In this document: positions 37,888 through 46,296 of the stretch, piece after piece
Layout of the letters: the number at the start of each line of letters is the position of its first letter
How positions within the stretch are numbered: position 1 is the stretch's first letter
DNA from: Deinococcus multiflagellatus
GTDB lineage: Bacteria; Deinococcota; Deinococci; Deinococcales; Deinococcaceae
Direction of reading: 5' to 3'
Assembly (NCBI RefSeq): GCF_020166415.1
Contig: NZ_JAIQXV010000001.1
Span: forward strand, 186,001-250,000
Length of the DNA: 64,000 bases
Notes under the pieces: model-generated
Told to the model about the DNA's origin: nothing
Seen by the model: only the letters and a program-made list of their open reading frames with translations
Database searches by the model: none
Made by a program: the position numbers and the translations under genes

Positions 37888-37903
37888 GAACGAACGTTTG
37901 TTC
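37888..37903. promoter_or_regulatory. TetR-type operator-like palindrome before the citE/maoC pair
   Basis: A 16-bp dyad GAACGAACGTTTGTTC with 7 of 8 base pairs symmetric, 13 nt before the CitE-like start. This style (GAACG..CGTTC) is common for TetR-family regulators of acyl-CoA metabolism. Confidence 0.55.
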
Positions 37904-37925
37904 TCATGGTCCCCAGGATAGCGGC

Positions 37926-39185
37926 TTACCCGGCAGGGGTTTCCCGGCGTTCCAGACGCAGCAGGGCAGGCGAGAGGAAGCCCGCCAGACACGCGGCGGC
38001 ACTCAGCACGCCGCCCACCACGAACACGCCGCGCACGCCGATCCACTCGCCCAGCGGCGCCGCCAGGGCCAGCCCCACCGGTCCGGCCAGCCCCATCACG
38101 GTGTTCAGCAGCGACAGCACCCGCCCTTGCAGGTGGTTGGGCACGGTGGTTTGCAGGGTGGCGGTCAGGGGCGCGTTGCCAAACGCGAAGGTCGCGCCGC
38201 TCACTACCCACCACACCACTGCCAGCCAGAACCAGTCCGCCGGGGCCAGGGCGGTCAGGGCCACCGTCAGGCACGAGGCCGCCAGGGCCAGCAGCACCGT
38301 CACAATGGGCCGTTTTGGGTTCAGGGCCGCCACCAGCAGCCCGCCCGCAATCATGCCCACGCCCGACAGCCCTTCCATCAGGGCCACCTGCCCGGCCCCG
38401 CCGCCAAAGTGCGCTTTCACCAGCAGCGGGGTCAGGGTGAACGTGGGCATCACGACCAGCACCACCACACCCAGCAGACCGTACAGCCGCCGCAGGCCGG
38501 GGTTGTGCCACACCACGCTCAGGCCCTCGCGGAATTCGGTCCAGACACCCCGGCGGTCCTCGCGGGCGACGGTGTGTTGCGGAATACGGAACAGCAGCAG
38601 CGGCACAATCCCCAGCAGGGCGGTCACGACATCAATGCCCAGCGCCTCGCCCAGCGGCAGCACGCTGATGGCCAAGGCCCCCAACGGCGCGGCGGCCACC
38701 GTCATGAGGCCCTGCAGGGTCTGGTTAAACCCGGCGGCGCGCGGCAGGAACTCGGGCGGCACCAGCATGGCGGTGCTGGCAGCGGCGGCCGGTCCCTGAA
38801 ACGCCTGCATGGCGCTGCGAATGAACATCATGGTGTAGACGTGCCACAGCTCCACGCCCCCGCTGGCAAACAGCCAGATCAGCACCAGCATGCACGCGGC
38901 GCTGATCGTGTCGGCCATGATCATGATGGTGCGGCGGCTGTAGCGGTCGGCAAAGGTGCCGCCCAGGGGCCCCAGCAGCGCCTGGGGCAGCAGCGCGGCC
39001 ACGCCCGCTGTGCCCAGGGCGGCGGCGCTGCCTGTGGTGTCGGTGATCCACCACAGCAGCACAAACTGCGTCATGGCCGAGCCAATCAGCGACAGTGCCT
39101 GTCCGGTAAAGATGGCCCAGTAACGTGTGGCCCAGCCTGGACCAGGGTGCGGGGTGCCGGGCCGGGCCGGGGTCAGCGGGTCCAT
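37926..39185 (-). CDS. MFS transporter, DHA3-like drug efflux type
   Basis: A 419-aa, 12-segment transporter. [21 protein letters not shown] at the start and [15 protein letters not shown] in the TM2-TM3 loop fit the macrolide-efflux/MefA-like DHA3 group. Its ATG lies inside the tetR gene, with 13 bp overlap, so the two are co-translated. Export of a toxic compound sensed by the TetR protein is the likely role. Confidence 0.82.
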   Translation of the reverse strand: MDPLTPARPGTPHPGPGWATRYWAIFTGQALSLIGSAMTQFVLLWWITDTTGSAAALGTAGVAALLPQALLGPLGGTFADRYSRRTIMIMADTISAACMLVLIWLFASGGVELWHVYTMMFIRSAMQAFQGPAAAASTAMLVPPEFLPRAAGFNQTLQGLMTVAAAPLGALAISVLPLGEALGIDVVTALLGIVPLLLFRIPQHTVAREDRRGVWTEFREGLSVVWHNPGLRRLYGLLGVVVLVVMPTFTLTPLLVKAHFGGGAGQVALMEGLSGVGMIAGGLLVAALNPKRPIVTVLLALAASCLTVALTALAPADWFWLAVVWWVVSGATFAFGNAPLTATLQTTVPNHLQGRVLSLLNTVMGLAGPVGLALAAPLGEWIGVRGVFVVGGVLSAAACLAGFLSPALLRLERRETPAG

Positions 39186-39724
39186 GCGGTCAGCGCCTCG
39201 CGCAGAGTCTGGGTCTGGGCGGCGCTCAGGCGCGGCTGCCCGGTCAGCTCGGCCAGCCAGAAGCCGTCGCAGGCCAGGCGCACGGCGTGGGCGGCGCCTG
39301 CGGGCACGCCGTCGGCCTCAGCGCGTTCCAGCAGAAACACCTGGGCCTGGGCCAAGGCTTCCAGCAGCGCGGGTTGCCCGGCCAGCGGCACCAGCGCGCG
39401 GTGGAGGGCCGTGTCCTCCTCGCCCTCGCAGAACGTCAGGGCGATGTACGCCCGCAGCCACGCGCCCGGGTGCGCGCCGTGCGCCTCACATTCGCGGGCG
39501 TACGCGGCTTCCAGCTCCTCGCGGAACTGCTCCACCAGCGCCAGCGCCAGCGCCTGCAGCAGGGCGTCGCGGCTGGGAAAGTGGTGCAGCAGCCCCCCCT
39601 TGCTAACCCCAGCGGCGCGCGCCACGGCGTCCAGTGACAGGGCGGCGCCTTGCTCTCGTACCACCTGCCGGGCAGCTTGCAGCAGAGCGGCGCGCGTGAG
39701 TTCCGGCTGACGGGTTCTGACCAT
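39173..39724 (-). CDS. TetR family transcriptional regulator
   Basis: A 183-aa repressor. Helix-turn-helix residues about 25-45 read SLDAVARAAGVSKGGLLHHFPSRDALL, the TetR signature; the C-terminal helices form the ligand pocket. A palindrome 11 nt upstream of its ATG is the likely operator, so it should repress itself and the overlapping MFS gene. Confidence 0.9.
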   Translation of the reverse strand: MVRTRQPELTRAALLQAARQVVREQGAALSLDAVARAAGVSKGGLLHHFPSRDALLQALALALVEQFREELEAAYARECEAHGAHPGAWLRAYIALTFCEGEEDTALHRALVPLAGQPALLEALAQAQVFLLERAEADGVPAGAAHAVRLACDGFWLAELTGQPRLSAAQTQTLREALTAWTR

Positions 39725-39734
39725 GACTACAACA

Positions 39735-39754
39735 TACCGTCCAGACGGTCGGTA
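39735..39754. promoter_or_regulatory. operator of the TetR/MFS pair
   Basis: Perfect arms ACCGTC (39736-39741) and GACGGT (39744-39749) around CA; with flanks it also reads TACCG and CGGTA. It lies 11 nt before the tetR start. Confidence 0.7.
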
Positions 39755-39971
39755 AGAAAGAGAGAGTGCTGGGGGCAATGGGGGTGGTGTGGCGCCGCCC
39801 CCGACTATCTCTGTGTGGGTGTGGAGGTGACGGGTGCAGGCTGCGCCCACGGTCCGCGATTCATTCAAACGGCAGTTGGTTCGCGTCCCTCATCCACAAT
39901 GCTCTTCCCACTCCCTACACCCCACTCCCCACTTCCCCAAACCCCCCCCACCGCCCTGCCTAGTTTCAGCG

Positions 39972-40001
39972 TTGACCCATCCCGCCGCGCCCCGCTACAG
40001 T
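39972..40001 (+). promoter_or_regulatory. promoter of the aspS2 leader
   Basis: TTGACC (39972-39977), an 18-nt spacer and TACAGT (39996-40001). The leader-peptide ATG follows 6 nt later, so translation of the leader would be leaderless. Confidence 0.8.
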
Positions 40002-40007
40002 TGCGCC

Positions 40008-40049
40008 ATGTTTGCGGCGAGCAACAACGTGAATGATGATCCCTGTTAG
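40008..40049 (+). CDS. aspS2 leader peptide rich in Asn and Asp codons
   Basis: A 13-residue frame, MFAASNNVNDDPC, starting on ATG 40008 just after the promoter. Five of 13 codons are AAC, AAC, AAT, GAT, GAT, exactly the amino acids attached or formed on the tRNAs served by the downstream enzyme. The stop TAG at 40047-40049 touches a GGGG that can pair with the 5' side of the following terminator stem. This is the classic layout of ribosome-controlled attenuation, with stalling at Asn codons letting transcription continue. The mechanism is inferred. Confidence 0.7.
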   Translation: MFAASNNVNDDPC

Positions 40050-40072
40050 GGGACGTCTTTGCCGCATACCGC

Positions 40073-40109
40073 GCCCCCGACCCCAGCACACGGAGTCGGG
40101 GGCTTTCCT
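40073..40109 (+). terminator. attenuator terminator in the aspS2 leader
   Basis: GCCCCCGAC (40073-40081) pairs with GTCGGGGGC (40095-40103), 9 bp around a 13-nt loop, then CTTTCCT, a weak T-run. The alternative pairing GGGGACG (40049-40055) with CGCCCCC (40072-40078) gives 6 of 7 pairs and would block it. TGCGGC (40012-40017) can also pair with GCCGCA (40061-40066). Confidence 0.7.
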
Positions 40110-40132
40110 ATAGCCCACAGGAGGCCACCCCC

Positions 40133-41437
40133 ATGACCCAGACCGAAGCCCAGCCCACCCACCTTCCCCGGACCCTGACCCGTGACCTCGCCCAGCACGA
40201 GGGCCAGCAGGTGCGCCTGCAAGGCTTCGTGCATGCCCGGCGCGACCTGGGCGGCGTGCAGTTCGTGGTGCTGCGCGACGTTTCGGGCCTGACCCAGTGC
40301 GTGGGCAGCGGCCTGAGCCTGCCTCTGGCCGAAAGCAGCGTGGAGGTCGTGGGCACGGTGAAGGCCCACCCCAAAGCGCCGGGTGGCTTTGAGGTGCAGA
40401 TCGAGGTCTTCCAGGTGATCAGCGCCGCTGTAGAACCCGCGCCCGTCGAGATTCCCAAGATGGAATGGAACGTGAACCCGGAAACCATGCTGGACTACCG
40501 CGTGGTCACCGTGCGCGGCCTGAAGGAGCGAGCGGCGCTGAAGGTGCAGGCCGAACTGGTGGCGGCCTTCCGCGACCACCTCTCGACCGAGGGCTTTACC
40601 GAGATCAGCACGCCCAAGATTGTCTCGGCAGGGGCCGAGGGCGGCGCGAACCTCTTTCCCATTGACTACTTCGGGCATCCGGCCTACCTCGCCCAGAGCC
40701 CGCAGCTGTACAAACAGATCATGGTGGGCGTCTTTGAGCGCGTGTTCGAGGTGGCGCCCGTCTACCGCGCCGAGGAACACGCCACCAGCCGCCACCTGAA
40801 CGAGTACCTGTCCCTGGACGTGGAAATGGGCTTTATTCAGGACGAGGAGGACGTGATGGCGCTGGAAAACCGCCTGCTCGCCAGCATCATGGCCCGCCTG
40901 AAGGAACGCTGCGCCGCCGAGTTCGCCCTGCTGGGGGCCACCATTCCCGAGGTGCCCGCCCACATTCCCCGCATTCCGCTGATGGAGGCGCGCGCCCTGG
41001 TGACCGAAAAGTACGGTCACGCCGTGGGCGGCAAGGACCTGGACCCCGAAGCCGAGCGCCTGCTCTCGCAGCACTACGCCGACACCGAAGGCAGCGATTT
41101 CGTGTTCGTGACCAAGTACCCGCGCGCCGCCCGCCCCTTCTACGCCCACCCCGACGAGGGCGACCTGACCCGGGGCTTCGACCTGCTGTTCCGGGGCATC
41201 GAGATCACCAGCGGCGGCCAGCGCATCCACGACCACGCTATGCTGATGGACTCGATTGCCGCCTACAAGCTGAACCCCGAATCGCTGGCCGGCTACACCG
41301 AGGTCTTCAAGTACGGCATGCCCCCCCACGGCGGCTTCGCCATCGGCGCCGAACGCCTGACCGCCAAGCTGCTGGGCATTGCCAACGTGCGCTACGCCCG
41401 CGCATTTCCCCGTGACCGCCACCGCCTGACGCCGTGA
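40133..41437 (+). CDS. aspS2: aspartyl-tRNA synthetase, archaeal/non-discriminating type
   Basis: A 434-aa class IIb synthetase that charges tRNA-Asp and, in the non-discriminating form, tRNA-Asn with Asp. The short length, absence of the GAD insertion of bacterial AspRS and the archaeal look (anticodon domain GFVHARRDLGGVQFVVLRD; motif 2 VAPVYRAEEHATSRHLNEY; motif 3 GGFAIGAERL) identify AspRS2. D. radiodurans uses AspRS2 plus GatCAB to make Asn-tRNA. AGGAGG lies 8 nt before the ATG. A leader peptide and terminator precede it. Confidence 0.93.
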   Translation: MTQTEAQPTHLPRTLTRDLAQHEGQQVRLQGFVHARRDLGGVQFVVLRDVSGLTQCVGSGLSLPLAESSVEVVGTVKAHPKAPGGFEVQIEVFQVISAAVEPAPVEIPKMEWNVNPETMLDYRVVTVRGLKERAALKVQAELVAAFRDHLSTEGFTEISTPKIVSAGAEGGANLFPIDYFGHPAYLAQSPQLYKQIMVGVFERVFEVAPVYRAEEHATSRHLNEYLSLDVEMGFIQDEEDVMALENRLLASIMARLKERCAAEFALLGATIPEVPAHIPRIPLMEARALVTEKYGHAVGGKDLDPEAERLLSQHYADTEGSDFVFVTKYPRAARPFYAHPDEGDLTRGFDLLFRGIEITSGGQRIHDHAMLMDSIAAYKLNPESLAGYTEVFKYGMPPHGGFAIGAERLTAKLLGIANVRYARAFPRDRHRLTP

Positions 41438-41465
41438 GAGCGGCCTGGGGCGGCCAGGGCCGCCC

Positions 41466-41599
41466 GGTCTAAGGGTCAAGAGGTCGAAGGGTCTAAGGAT
41501 GGGGTGGGTCGGAGCGGCCTCAGGCAATGGGGTGCACGCAGGGCGAGGGCAATGGGTTCTCGACCCCCTTAGACCCTTTGACCCTTCGACTCTTAGACC
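41466..41599. repeat. imperfect 34-bp inverted repeats built from 8-bp units
   Basis: The left arm (41466-41499) is made of GGGTCTAA-like words; the right arm (41566-41599) is its inverted partner, 28 of 34 positions matching. The units look like decayed tandem repeats (GGGTC + three bases). They lie 67 bp apart between aspS2 and the hydrolase gene and could fold into one long hairpin. Confidence 0.7.
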
Positions 41600-41623
41600 T
41601 TCACCCCCTTAGACTCCCCCTAC

Positions 41624-42364
41624 ATGGAAGAATTCGCCCAGTTCAGCGTGGACGGCCAGCGGCTGTACGGCATGGTGCACCGCCCGGAAGGTCAGGCGCC
41701 CGCCCAGGGCTGGCCCAGCGTGGTTATCCTGCACGGCTTTACCGGCAACCGGGGCGGGGACCACCGCCTGCTGCCGCTGCTGTCGCGGTTTCTGGCGGCG
41801 CGCGGCGTGGCCAGCCTGCGCTTTGATTTCCGGGGCAGCGGCGAGTCGCAGGGAGACTTCAGCGAGATGACCGTCTCGCGCGAGGTGCAGGACACCGAAG
41901 CGGCGTTCGAGTACATCCGCCGCCAGCCGGGCCTGGACCCCGAGCGGGTGATGCTGCTGGGTTTTTCGATGGGCGGCCTTGTGGCGGCCTTGAGTGCCCC
42001 GCAGGTGCGCCCGCACCGCCTGGCCCTGTGGGCGCCCGCCCTGCCGGAACTGTGGCTGCCCTTTTTGCGTGGCGGCCTGCTGCCCCCCACGGTCACCGAT
42101 TACAACGGCTGGCCGCTGGGCCGCGAGTTTCTGCAGGAGATGGTGCGCCTGCGCCCCCTGGACGCCGCGCAGGCCTGGGGCGGCGAGGCCCGCGTGTTCC
42201 ACGGCGATGCCGACCAGACCTGCCCGCCCGAATTTGGTGTGCGCTACGCCCGCGCCCTGGGCTGCGACGCCGTGGCGATTCCTGGCGCCGGTCACACCTT
42301 TGATTCCCTGGACGCCGTGGAGTTGCTGTACCGCGAAACCGCGCGCTTCCTCACAGGGCAGTAA
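41624..42364 (+). CDS. alpha/beta hydrolase
   Basis: A 246-aa serine hydrolase, cytoplasmic. The oxyanion motif LHGFTGNRGGD is near residue 36, the nucleophile elbow GFSMGG near 108, the catalytic Asp in FHGDADQTCP near 190 and the catalytic His in PGAGHTFDS near 224. It is of the esterase/acylaminoacyl-peptidase-like type; substrate unknown. The start ATG 41624 follows the inverted repeat region. Confidence 0.85.
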   Translation: MEEFAQFSVDGQRLYGMVHRPEGQAPAQGWPSVVILHGFTGNRGGDHRLLPLLSRFLAARGVASLRFDFRGSGESQGDFSEMTVSREVQDTEAAFEYIRRQPGLDPERVMLLGFSMGGLVAALSAPQVRPHRLALWAPALPELWLPFLRGGLLPPTVTDYNGWPLGREFLQEMVRLRPLDAAQAWGGEARVFHGDADQTCPPEFGVRYARALGCDAVAIPGAGHTFDSLDAVELLYRETARFLTGQ

Positions 42365-42696
42365 GACGGGTGCCGGCTGGAGCGTTCGCCACGGCCTGGG
42401 GGCCCAGTGGCCGCTCGCCTCGACCAGATGAAGTGGTTCGTGGGCACTGGGACGAGGTCAGGTGGCACGGCCGGCAAAGGGCGTTGGTGCCGCGGGGCCT
42501 GCCCCCTGGTCTGCTGTGAAGCGCCGTCAGCTTCTCACGCCACCTCTGGGCCAGCCTTACCTGCATGGGGAACGGGCAGCCAACCTGGGCCACCTTTCGA
42601 GACAGTGCAGACCCCTGCGCAGAGCCAATTCCATCAGTAAGCACGAAAAAAGGCCCTGGGAGGCCAGCCGGCGCCCCAAGGCCTTTGCCTGCTTGC
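42365..42696. other. 332-bp region without a convincing gene
   Basis: The minus strand stays open but its translation is Arg/Pro/Ser-rich with no motif and overlaps the EAL gene frame. No terminal inverted repeats of an IS were found. The last 50 bp hold the terminator of the EAL gene. Confidence 0.5.
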
Positions 42697-42710
42697 TCAG
42701 GTTTTCGTGC
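42641..42710 (-). terminator. Rho-independent terminator of the EAL gene with an outer stem
   Basis: On the minus strand GGCCTTGGGG pairs with CCCAGGGCC (one mismatch) and is followed by six T. An outer pair GCACGAAAA (42641-42649) and TTTTCGTGC (42702-42710) extends the structure and includes the end of the coding sequence. Confidence 0.75.
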
Positions 42711-43737
42711 TCCACAGCGCCGCCGCTTCTTCGCGGATGGGCAGCAATGTCGGGGCAGGGCGGCCCAGCACATAGCCCTGCGCGTAGTCGGCGCCCAGCT
42801 CGCGCAGCAGGCGCAGCGAATCCAGGTCTTCAACGCCCTCGGCCACCACCTGAATCTCCAGGTCGTGGGCGTAGGCGATCAGGGCGGCCAGCAGGCCCAC
42901 GCGCGGGTCGTTGGGCGTGAGGTTCTGGCTCAGGGCCCGGTCCAGCTTCACGATGTCCGGGCGCAGTTCGTCCAGGTAACTGAGGCTGGTGTAGCCTGCG
43001 CCTAGGTCGTCCAGGGCCACGCGCGCGCCCTCGGCGCGGTAGCGGGCCAGAATGCGGCGCAGCATGTCCAGATCGGGAAAGCGCTCGCTTTCGGTGACCT
43101 CGAACACGAGGCACTGAAAGTCAATGTCGGCCTCGCGGCAGGCGGCGAAGGTGGTCTGCAGGCAGACGTCTGGGTTGTACACCACGCCCGGCGCGAAGTT
43201 GATAAACAGCTGCTGCCCGGCCGGGAGTAGCGGCGCCGCCTGCCGGATCGCCTCGCGACGCGCCTGGGCGTCAAAGCTGCGCAGGTGGCGGTGGCCCTCG
43301 GCGGCGCGCAGCAGTTCGCCGGCGCCCACGCGCCGCTCGCCCAGCTGCGCGCGCACCAGGGCCTCGTAGGCGCCCACGGTGCCGCTGCCCAGTGCCACGA
43401 TGGGCTGCACGTCAAACGTCAGGTGCTGCAGGGCGTCCGGGTACCACGGCGTTTCCAGGCACACCAGCCACTCGGCCAGCGGACGCACCTGCCACGCGTC
43501 GGGCTCGCCCGTCGCCAGGGCGGGCGTGGCCAGCAGCTCGGCCTGCCCCGAGGGCCCCGCCTGGGCCAGCAGCGCCCGCAACTCGGCCACCGCCGAAGCC
43601 GGAAAGAGCCGCGCCTCCTGGCCCCCCAGAAAGCGCTGCACATATCGGGTCTGGCCCCGGACCCACAGGCCGCTGGCGACCTCACCCACCGGGGGCGCGG
43701 CGGCCAGACAATCGCAAGCATGAGTGGAAACAGACAT
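42697..43737 (-). CDS. EAL domain cyclic-di-GMP phosphodiesterase
   Basis: A 346-aa protein that should hydrolyse c-di-GMP to pGpG. The first ~115 residues are an unknown N-terminal region starting MSVSTHACDC. The EAL domain has all catalytic blocks: YEALVRAQ (EAL, near 132), FINFAPG (Asn), FEVTESER (Glu), DDLGAGYTSL, IVKLDRAL (Lys) and VVAEGVED. No membrane segment. ATG 43737 is chosen; a frame extension of 38 codons is open. Upstream on the same strand is a GGDEF gene, so synthesis and breakdown may be balanced locally. Confidence 0.88.
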   Translation of the reverse strand: MSVSTHACDCLAAAPPVGEVASGLWVRGQTRYVQRFLGGQEARLFPASAVAELRALLAQAGPSGQAELLATPALATGEPDAWQVRPLAEWLVCLETPWYPDALQHLTFDVQPIVALGSGTVGAYEALVRAQLGERRVGAGELLRAAEGHRHLRSFDAQARREAIRQAAPLLPAGQQLFINFAPGVVYNPDVCLQTTFAACREADIDFQCLVFEVTESERFPDLDMLRRILARYRAEGARVALDDLGAGYTSLSYLDELRPDIVKLDRALSQNLTPNDPRVGLLAALIAYAHDLEIQVVAEGVEDLDSLRLLRELGADYAQGYVLGRPAPTLLPIREEAAALWSTKT

Positions 43738-43972
43738 AGTCGGCCTCAGGGTGTCATGGAAGCTCTGTAAGAATTCTTTCAGAAACTGACCCGGCGCACG
43801 GCTGGCGAAGGGGCATGAAGCGTGGTGGGCAGAGGCGGTCTCCCTGAGCATACTGGGGCCGCCACCCCCGCCGCTGCTGTCTTGGGGAAGCCTAAATGGA
43901 GCGCGCTGTGGAGGCGCCAGGCGAGGGCTACGGTGGCTCCCGGTGTGCGCGCGGTCTGGGGAGCCCTCGCGC

Positions 43973-45037
43973 TTATCCCGGTGGGTGGGCCGCGTGCGTG
44001 ACCGTCGTCTGCCCGCTGTGCAATTGGTCGCGCCCGGCCCCCTTGGCCGCGAAGAGGCGCTGGTCGGCCAAGCGCAGCAGCGCAGTGATCTCGGGGGCTT
44101 CGGCCAGGGTGGCGTGCCCCGCGCTGAGGGTCACGCCCAGCCCCGGGGCCAGTTGCAGGGCGCGCACACCGCGCAGCGCGCGTTCCAGCACCGCCCGGGC
44201 CTCGCTGGGGCTCAGGTCGGCCAGCACCAGCAGAAACTCCTCGCCCCCCCAGCGCACCACCACGTCACCTGCGCGCAGGTGGGCCCGCAGGGTCTGGGCC
44301 ACCTGCGCCAGCGCCTCGTCGCCCTGCTCGTGGCCGCGCGTGTCGTTGATGCGCTTGAAATGGTCCAGGTCGCACAGCGCCACGCTCAGGCGCTCGGGGC
44401 GCGCCGCCCACTGCTCGGCCAGGGCCAGCAGCTCGCTGTGCCCGGCGCGGCGGTTCAGGCACCCGGTCAGGGGATCGGTGGCCGCCAGGGCCGCGAGGCG
44501 CACGCCCCGCGCCCGCTCGCCCGACACCACGCGCCCGTGCACCGTCAGGTACCACGTCAGCGGCAGCACCAGGCCGGTCAGCAGCAGTCCCGGCACATCC
44601 GGCGCGCGGCTGAACGTGGCGGCCAGCACCAGCAGCACGTAGGCCGGCCCCACCAATAGCGCGGCGCCGCGCGCGGGCAGCCAGGTGTAGGCAAAGAGCG
44701 CCAGCAGCACCATGTGAATCAGCACGCCCGAGGTGATGGGCCGCGCGGTGCGAATCACGCTGGCCAGGTTCAGCACCAGCCACAGCGCCACGGCCCCCAC
44801 CACCAGCTTTTGCAGGGTGCCCAGCGCCAGGGCGCGCACGCGGGTCAGCACCAGCAGGGTCAGGGCAAACCCCAGGCCCAGGTCGGCCTGCAGGGCGCGC
44901 GGCCACTGGTCCGGCTGCGCGTGCAGGTGCAGCGAGGTCGCTGCCTGCATCAGCACTGCCAGAAGCGCCAGCGCCGACATGAAGTCGCGCTGCTGGCGCT
45001 CGCTCAGGCTGACCCCGCCGCTGGCCTCACGCTGCAT
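43973..45037 (-). CDS. membrane GGDEF diguanylate cyclase
   Basis: A 354-aa protein with about six membrane segments (residues 15-180) and a C-terminal GGDEF domain that should make c-di-GMP from two GTP. ATDPLTGCLNRR opens the domain, and RWGGEEF is the active site. The product-inhibition site RxxD is present as RAGD, five residues before GGEEF. TACAGT lies 6 nt before ATG 45037 (leaderless); ATG 45055 is less likely because it overlaps that box. It precedes the EAL gene with 235 bp between. Confidence 0.9.
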   Translation of the reverse strand: MQREASGGVSLSERQQRDFMSALALLAVLMQAATSLHLHAQPDQWPRALQADLGLGFALTLLVLTRVRALALGTLQKLVVGAVALWLVLNLASVIRTARPITSGVLIHMVLLALFAYTWLPARGAALLVGPAYVLLVLAATFSRAPDVPGLLLTGLVLPLTWYLTVHGRVVSGERARGVRLAALAATDPLTGCLNRRAGHSELLALAEQWAARPERLSVALCDLDHFKRINDTRGHEQGDEALAQVAQTLRAHLRAGDVVVRWGGEEFLLVLADLSPSEARAVLERALRGVRALQLAPGLGVTLSAGHATLAEAPEITALLRLADQRLFAAKGAGRDQLHSGQTTVTHAAHPPG

Positions 45038-45135
45038 TGCGGCACTGTAAAGCATGGGCCGCCGCGCCCGGACGGGAAACAGGTGAGCGTTTTCCAGACA
45101 TGCGCCGGCCCACAGGGGGTAGGCTGGGCCCACCC

Positions 45136-45525
45136 ATGCCCCGCCCTGCCTGCGCCCCGCTGCTGAGCCTGCTGCTGCTGTCCTCCTGTGCACCCACCAT
45201 TCAGACCGGAACCGGCCCAGTGCGGGTGGTGGGCAACGTGGTGGCGGCCGCCTCGCCGCACGTGTCCGGCGACACGCTGAGGGACGCTGACCTCGCCGCC
45301 GTTGCGCCGGGCACCTACGTCACCTTCTCCGCCTGCCAGTTGTCCGGGGTACCCATTGAGGACGTCCGGGCCGCCGGGCTGGCTGCGGCGCGCGCTGCCT
45401 GCGCCGCTTCCCTGGGGCAACTGTGGGGCGGCGTGACGGTGCTGTCCGTCCTGGCGCTGCCGCTGGTGGCCGTGGTTGTCTGGTTCTTCGTGCAGCTCCT
45501 GAAGCTGATGACCTTCAGCGCGTAG
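45136..45525 (+). CDS. small lipoprotein with C-terminal membrane helix
   Basis: A 129-aa exported protein. The signal ends in LLLLSSC (lipobox, Cys 17), so it should be lipid-anchored. The middle is a short beta-rich segment and residues about 100-122 form a hydrophobic helix. No family recognised. Its last 11 bp overlap the convergent YkgJ-type gene. Confidence 0.6.
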   Translation: MPRPACAPLLSLLLLSSCAPTIQTGTGPVRVVGNVVAAASPHVSGDTLRDADLAAVAPGTYVTFSACQLSGVPIEDVRAAGLAAARAACAASLGQLWGGVTVLSVLALPLVAVVVWFFVQLLKLMTFSA

Positions 45526-46261
45526 CGGGCGCAAGTTCCAGCAGCATGCGGTGGGCCAGCCCCCGCCCGGACGCCAGTTGCCACGCGCGCCGCCCATCGC
45601 CCGCCTGCACCGCCGCCATGAAGCGCTCGTCTTGCGCCAGCGTGGTCAGCAGCCAGAAGTCGCCCCAGACCTCCAGGCCCCAGGCGCGGCGCATGGCGCG
45701 CGACGCCGCCTCCCACACCGGCTCCGAAAGGTGCTCCAGCGGCGCAATGAAGTGCAGTTCGCCGTCGGTGCCGGGGGTGCGCGCCACCACGCGCTGGTAC
45801 TCGGCCCGCTCGCGCTGGCCCATGCTTTCCCAGGTCTCGGCGGCGCAGTAGCGGGCCGGCAGCGCGCTGAAGGTGTCGCGGCAGCGCGTGGGGCGGGCGT
45901 CGTAGCGGCTGCAGCCGCCCGTGGCGCGGTCCAGAATGGGACAAAAGCCAATGTGCAGGCGGTGGCGGCGCACATATTCGTCCTCGTTCGGGGCGGTGCG
46001 GGCGTTGGCCACCGCCGCGCGGGCGTGGGCCTCCACGGCGCGGGCGAGTTCTGCGTCCAGCGTCCCGGCCATGATCCGCGCCTCGGCCAGGCTGACGCGA
46101 ATGGGCATGGTGCAGCAGGCGGTGCAGCCCGCGCCGCAGTACACCTGACCGCCGCGCTGGGTATAGCCCGACAGCCAGGTGCGGGCCTGCTGCCCGTAGC
46201 GCGCGTAGGCCTGCTGCACCGCCGCGGCGACGGGGTCGGGAAAGGAAGCGGAAGAGGTCAT
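45515..46261 (-). CDS. YkgJ-type cysteine cluster protein
   Basis: A 248-aa YkgJ/CxxCxxCC family protein, presumed metal or Fe-S binding. Cysteines: [10 protein letters not shown] (near 42-50), FCPIL (near 106), [16 protein letters not shown] (near 116-127) and YCAAE. Its function is not established. It is divergent from the HD gene, with only 35 bp between starts. Confidence 0.8.
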   Translation of the reverse strand: MTSSASFPDPVAAAVQQAYARYGQQARTWLSGYTQRGGQVYCGAGCTACCTMPIRVSLAEARIMAGTLDAELARAVEAHARAAVANARTAPNEDEYVRRHRLHIGFCPILDRATGGCSRYDARPTRCRDTFSALPARYCAAETWESMGQRERAEYQRVVARTPGTDGELHFIAPLEHLSEPVWEAASRAMRRAWGLEVWGDFWLLTTLAQDERFMAAVQAGDGRRAWQLASGRGLAHRMLLELAPATR

Positions 46262-46296
46262 GCGGCGCAGGGTAGCGCGGGTATACTACGGCCAAC

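Noticed and set aside
42365..42696. Insertion sequence remnant
   Set aside because: No inverted termini, no target duplication and no transposase motif found.
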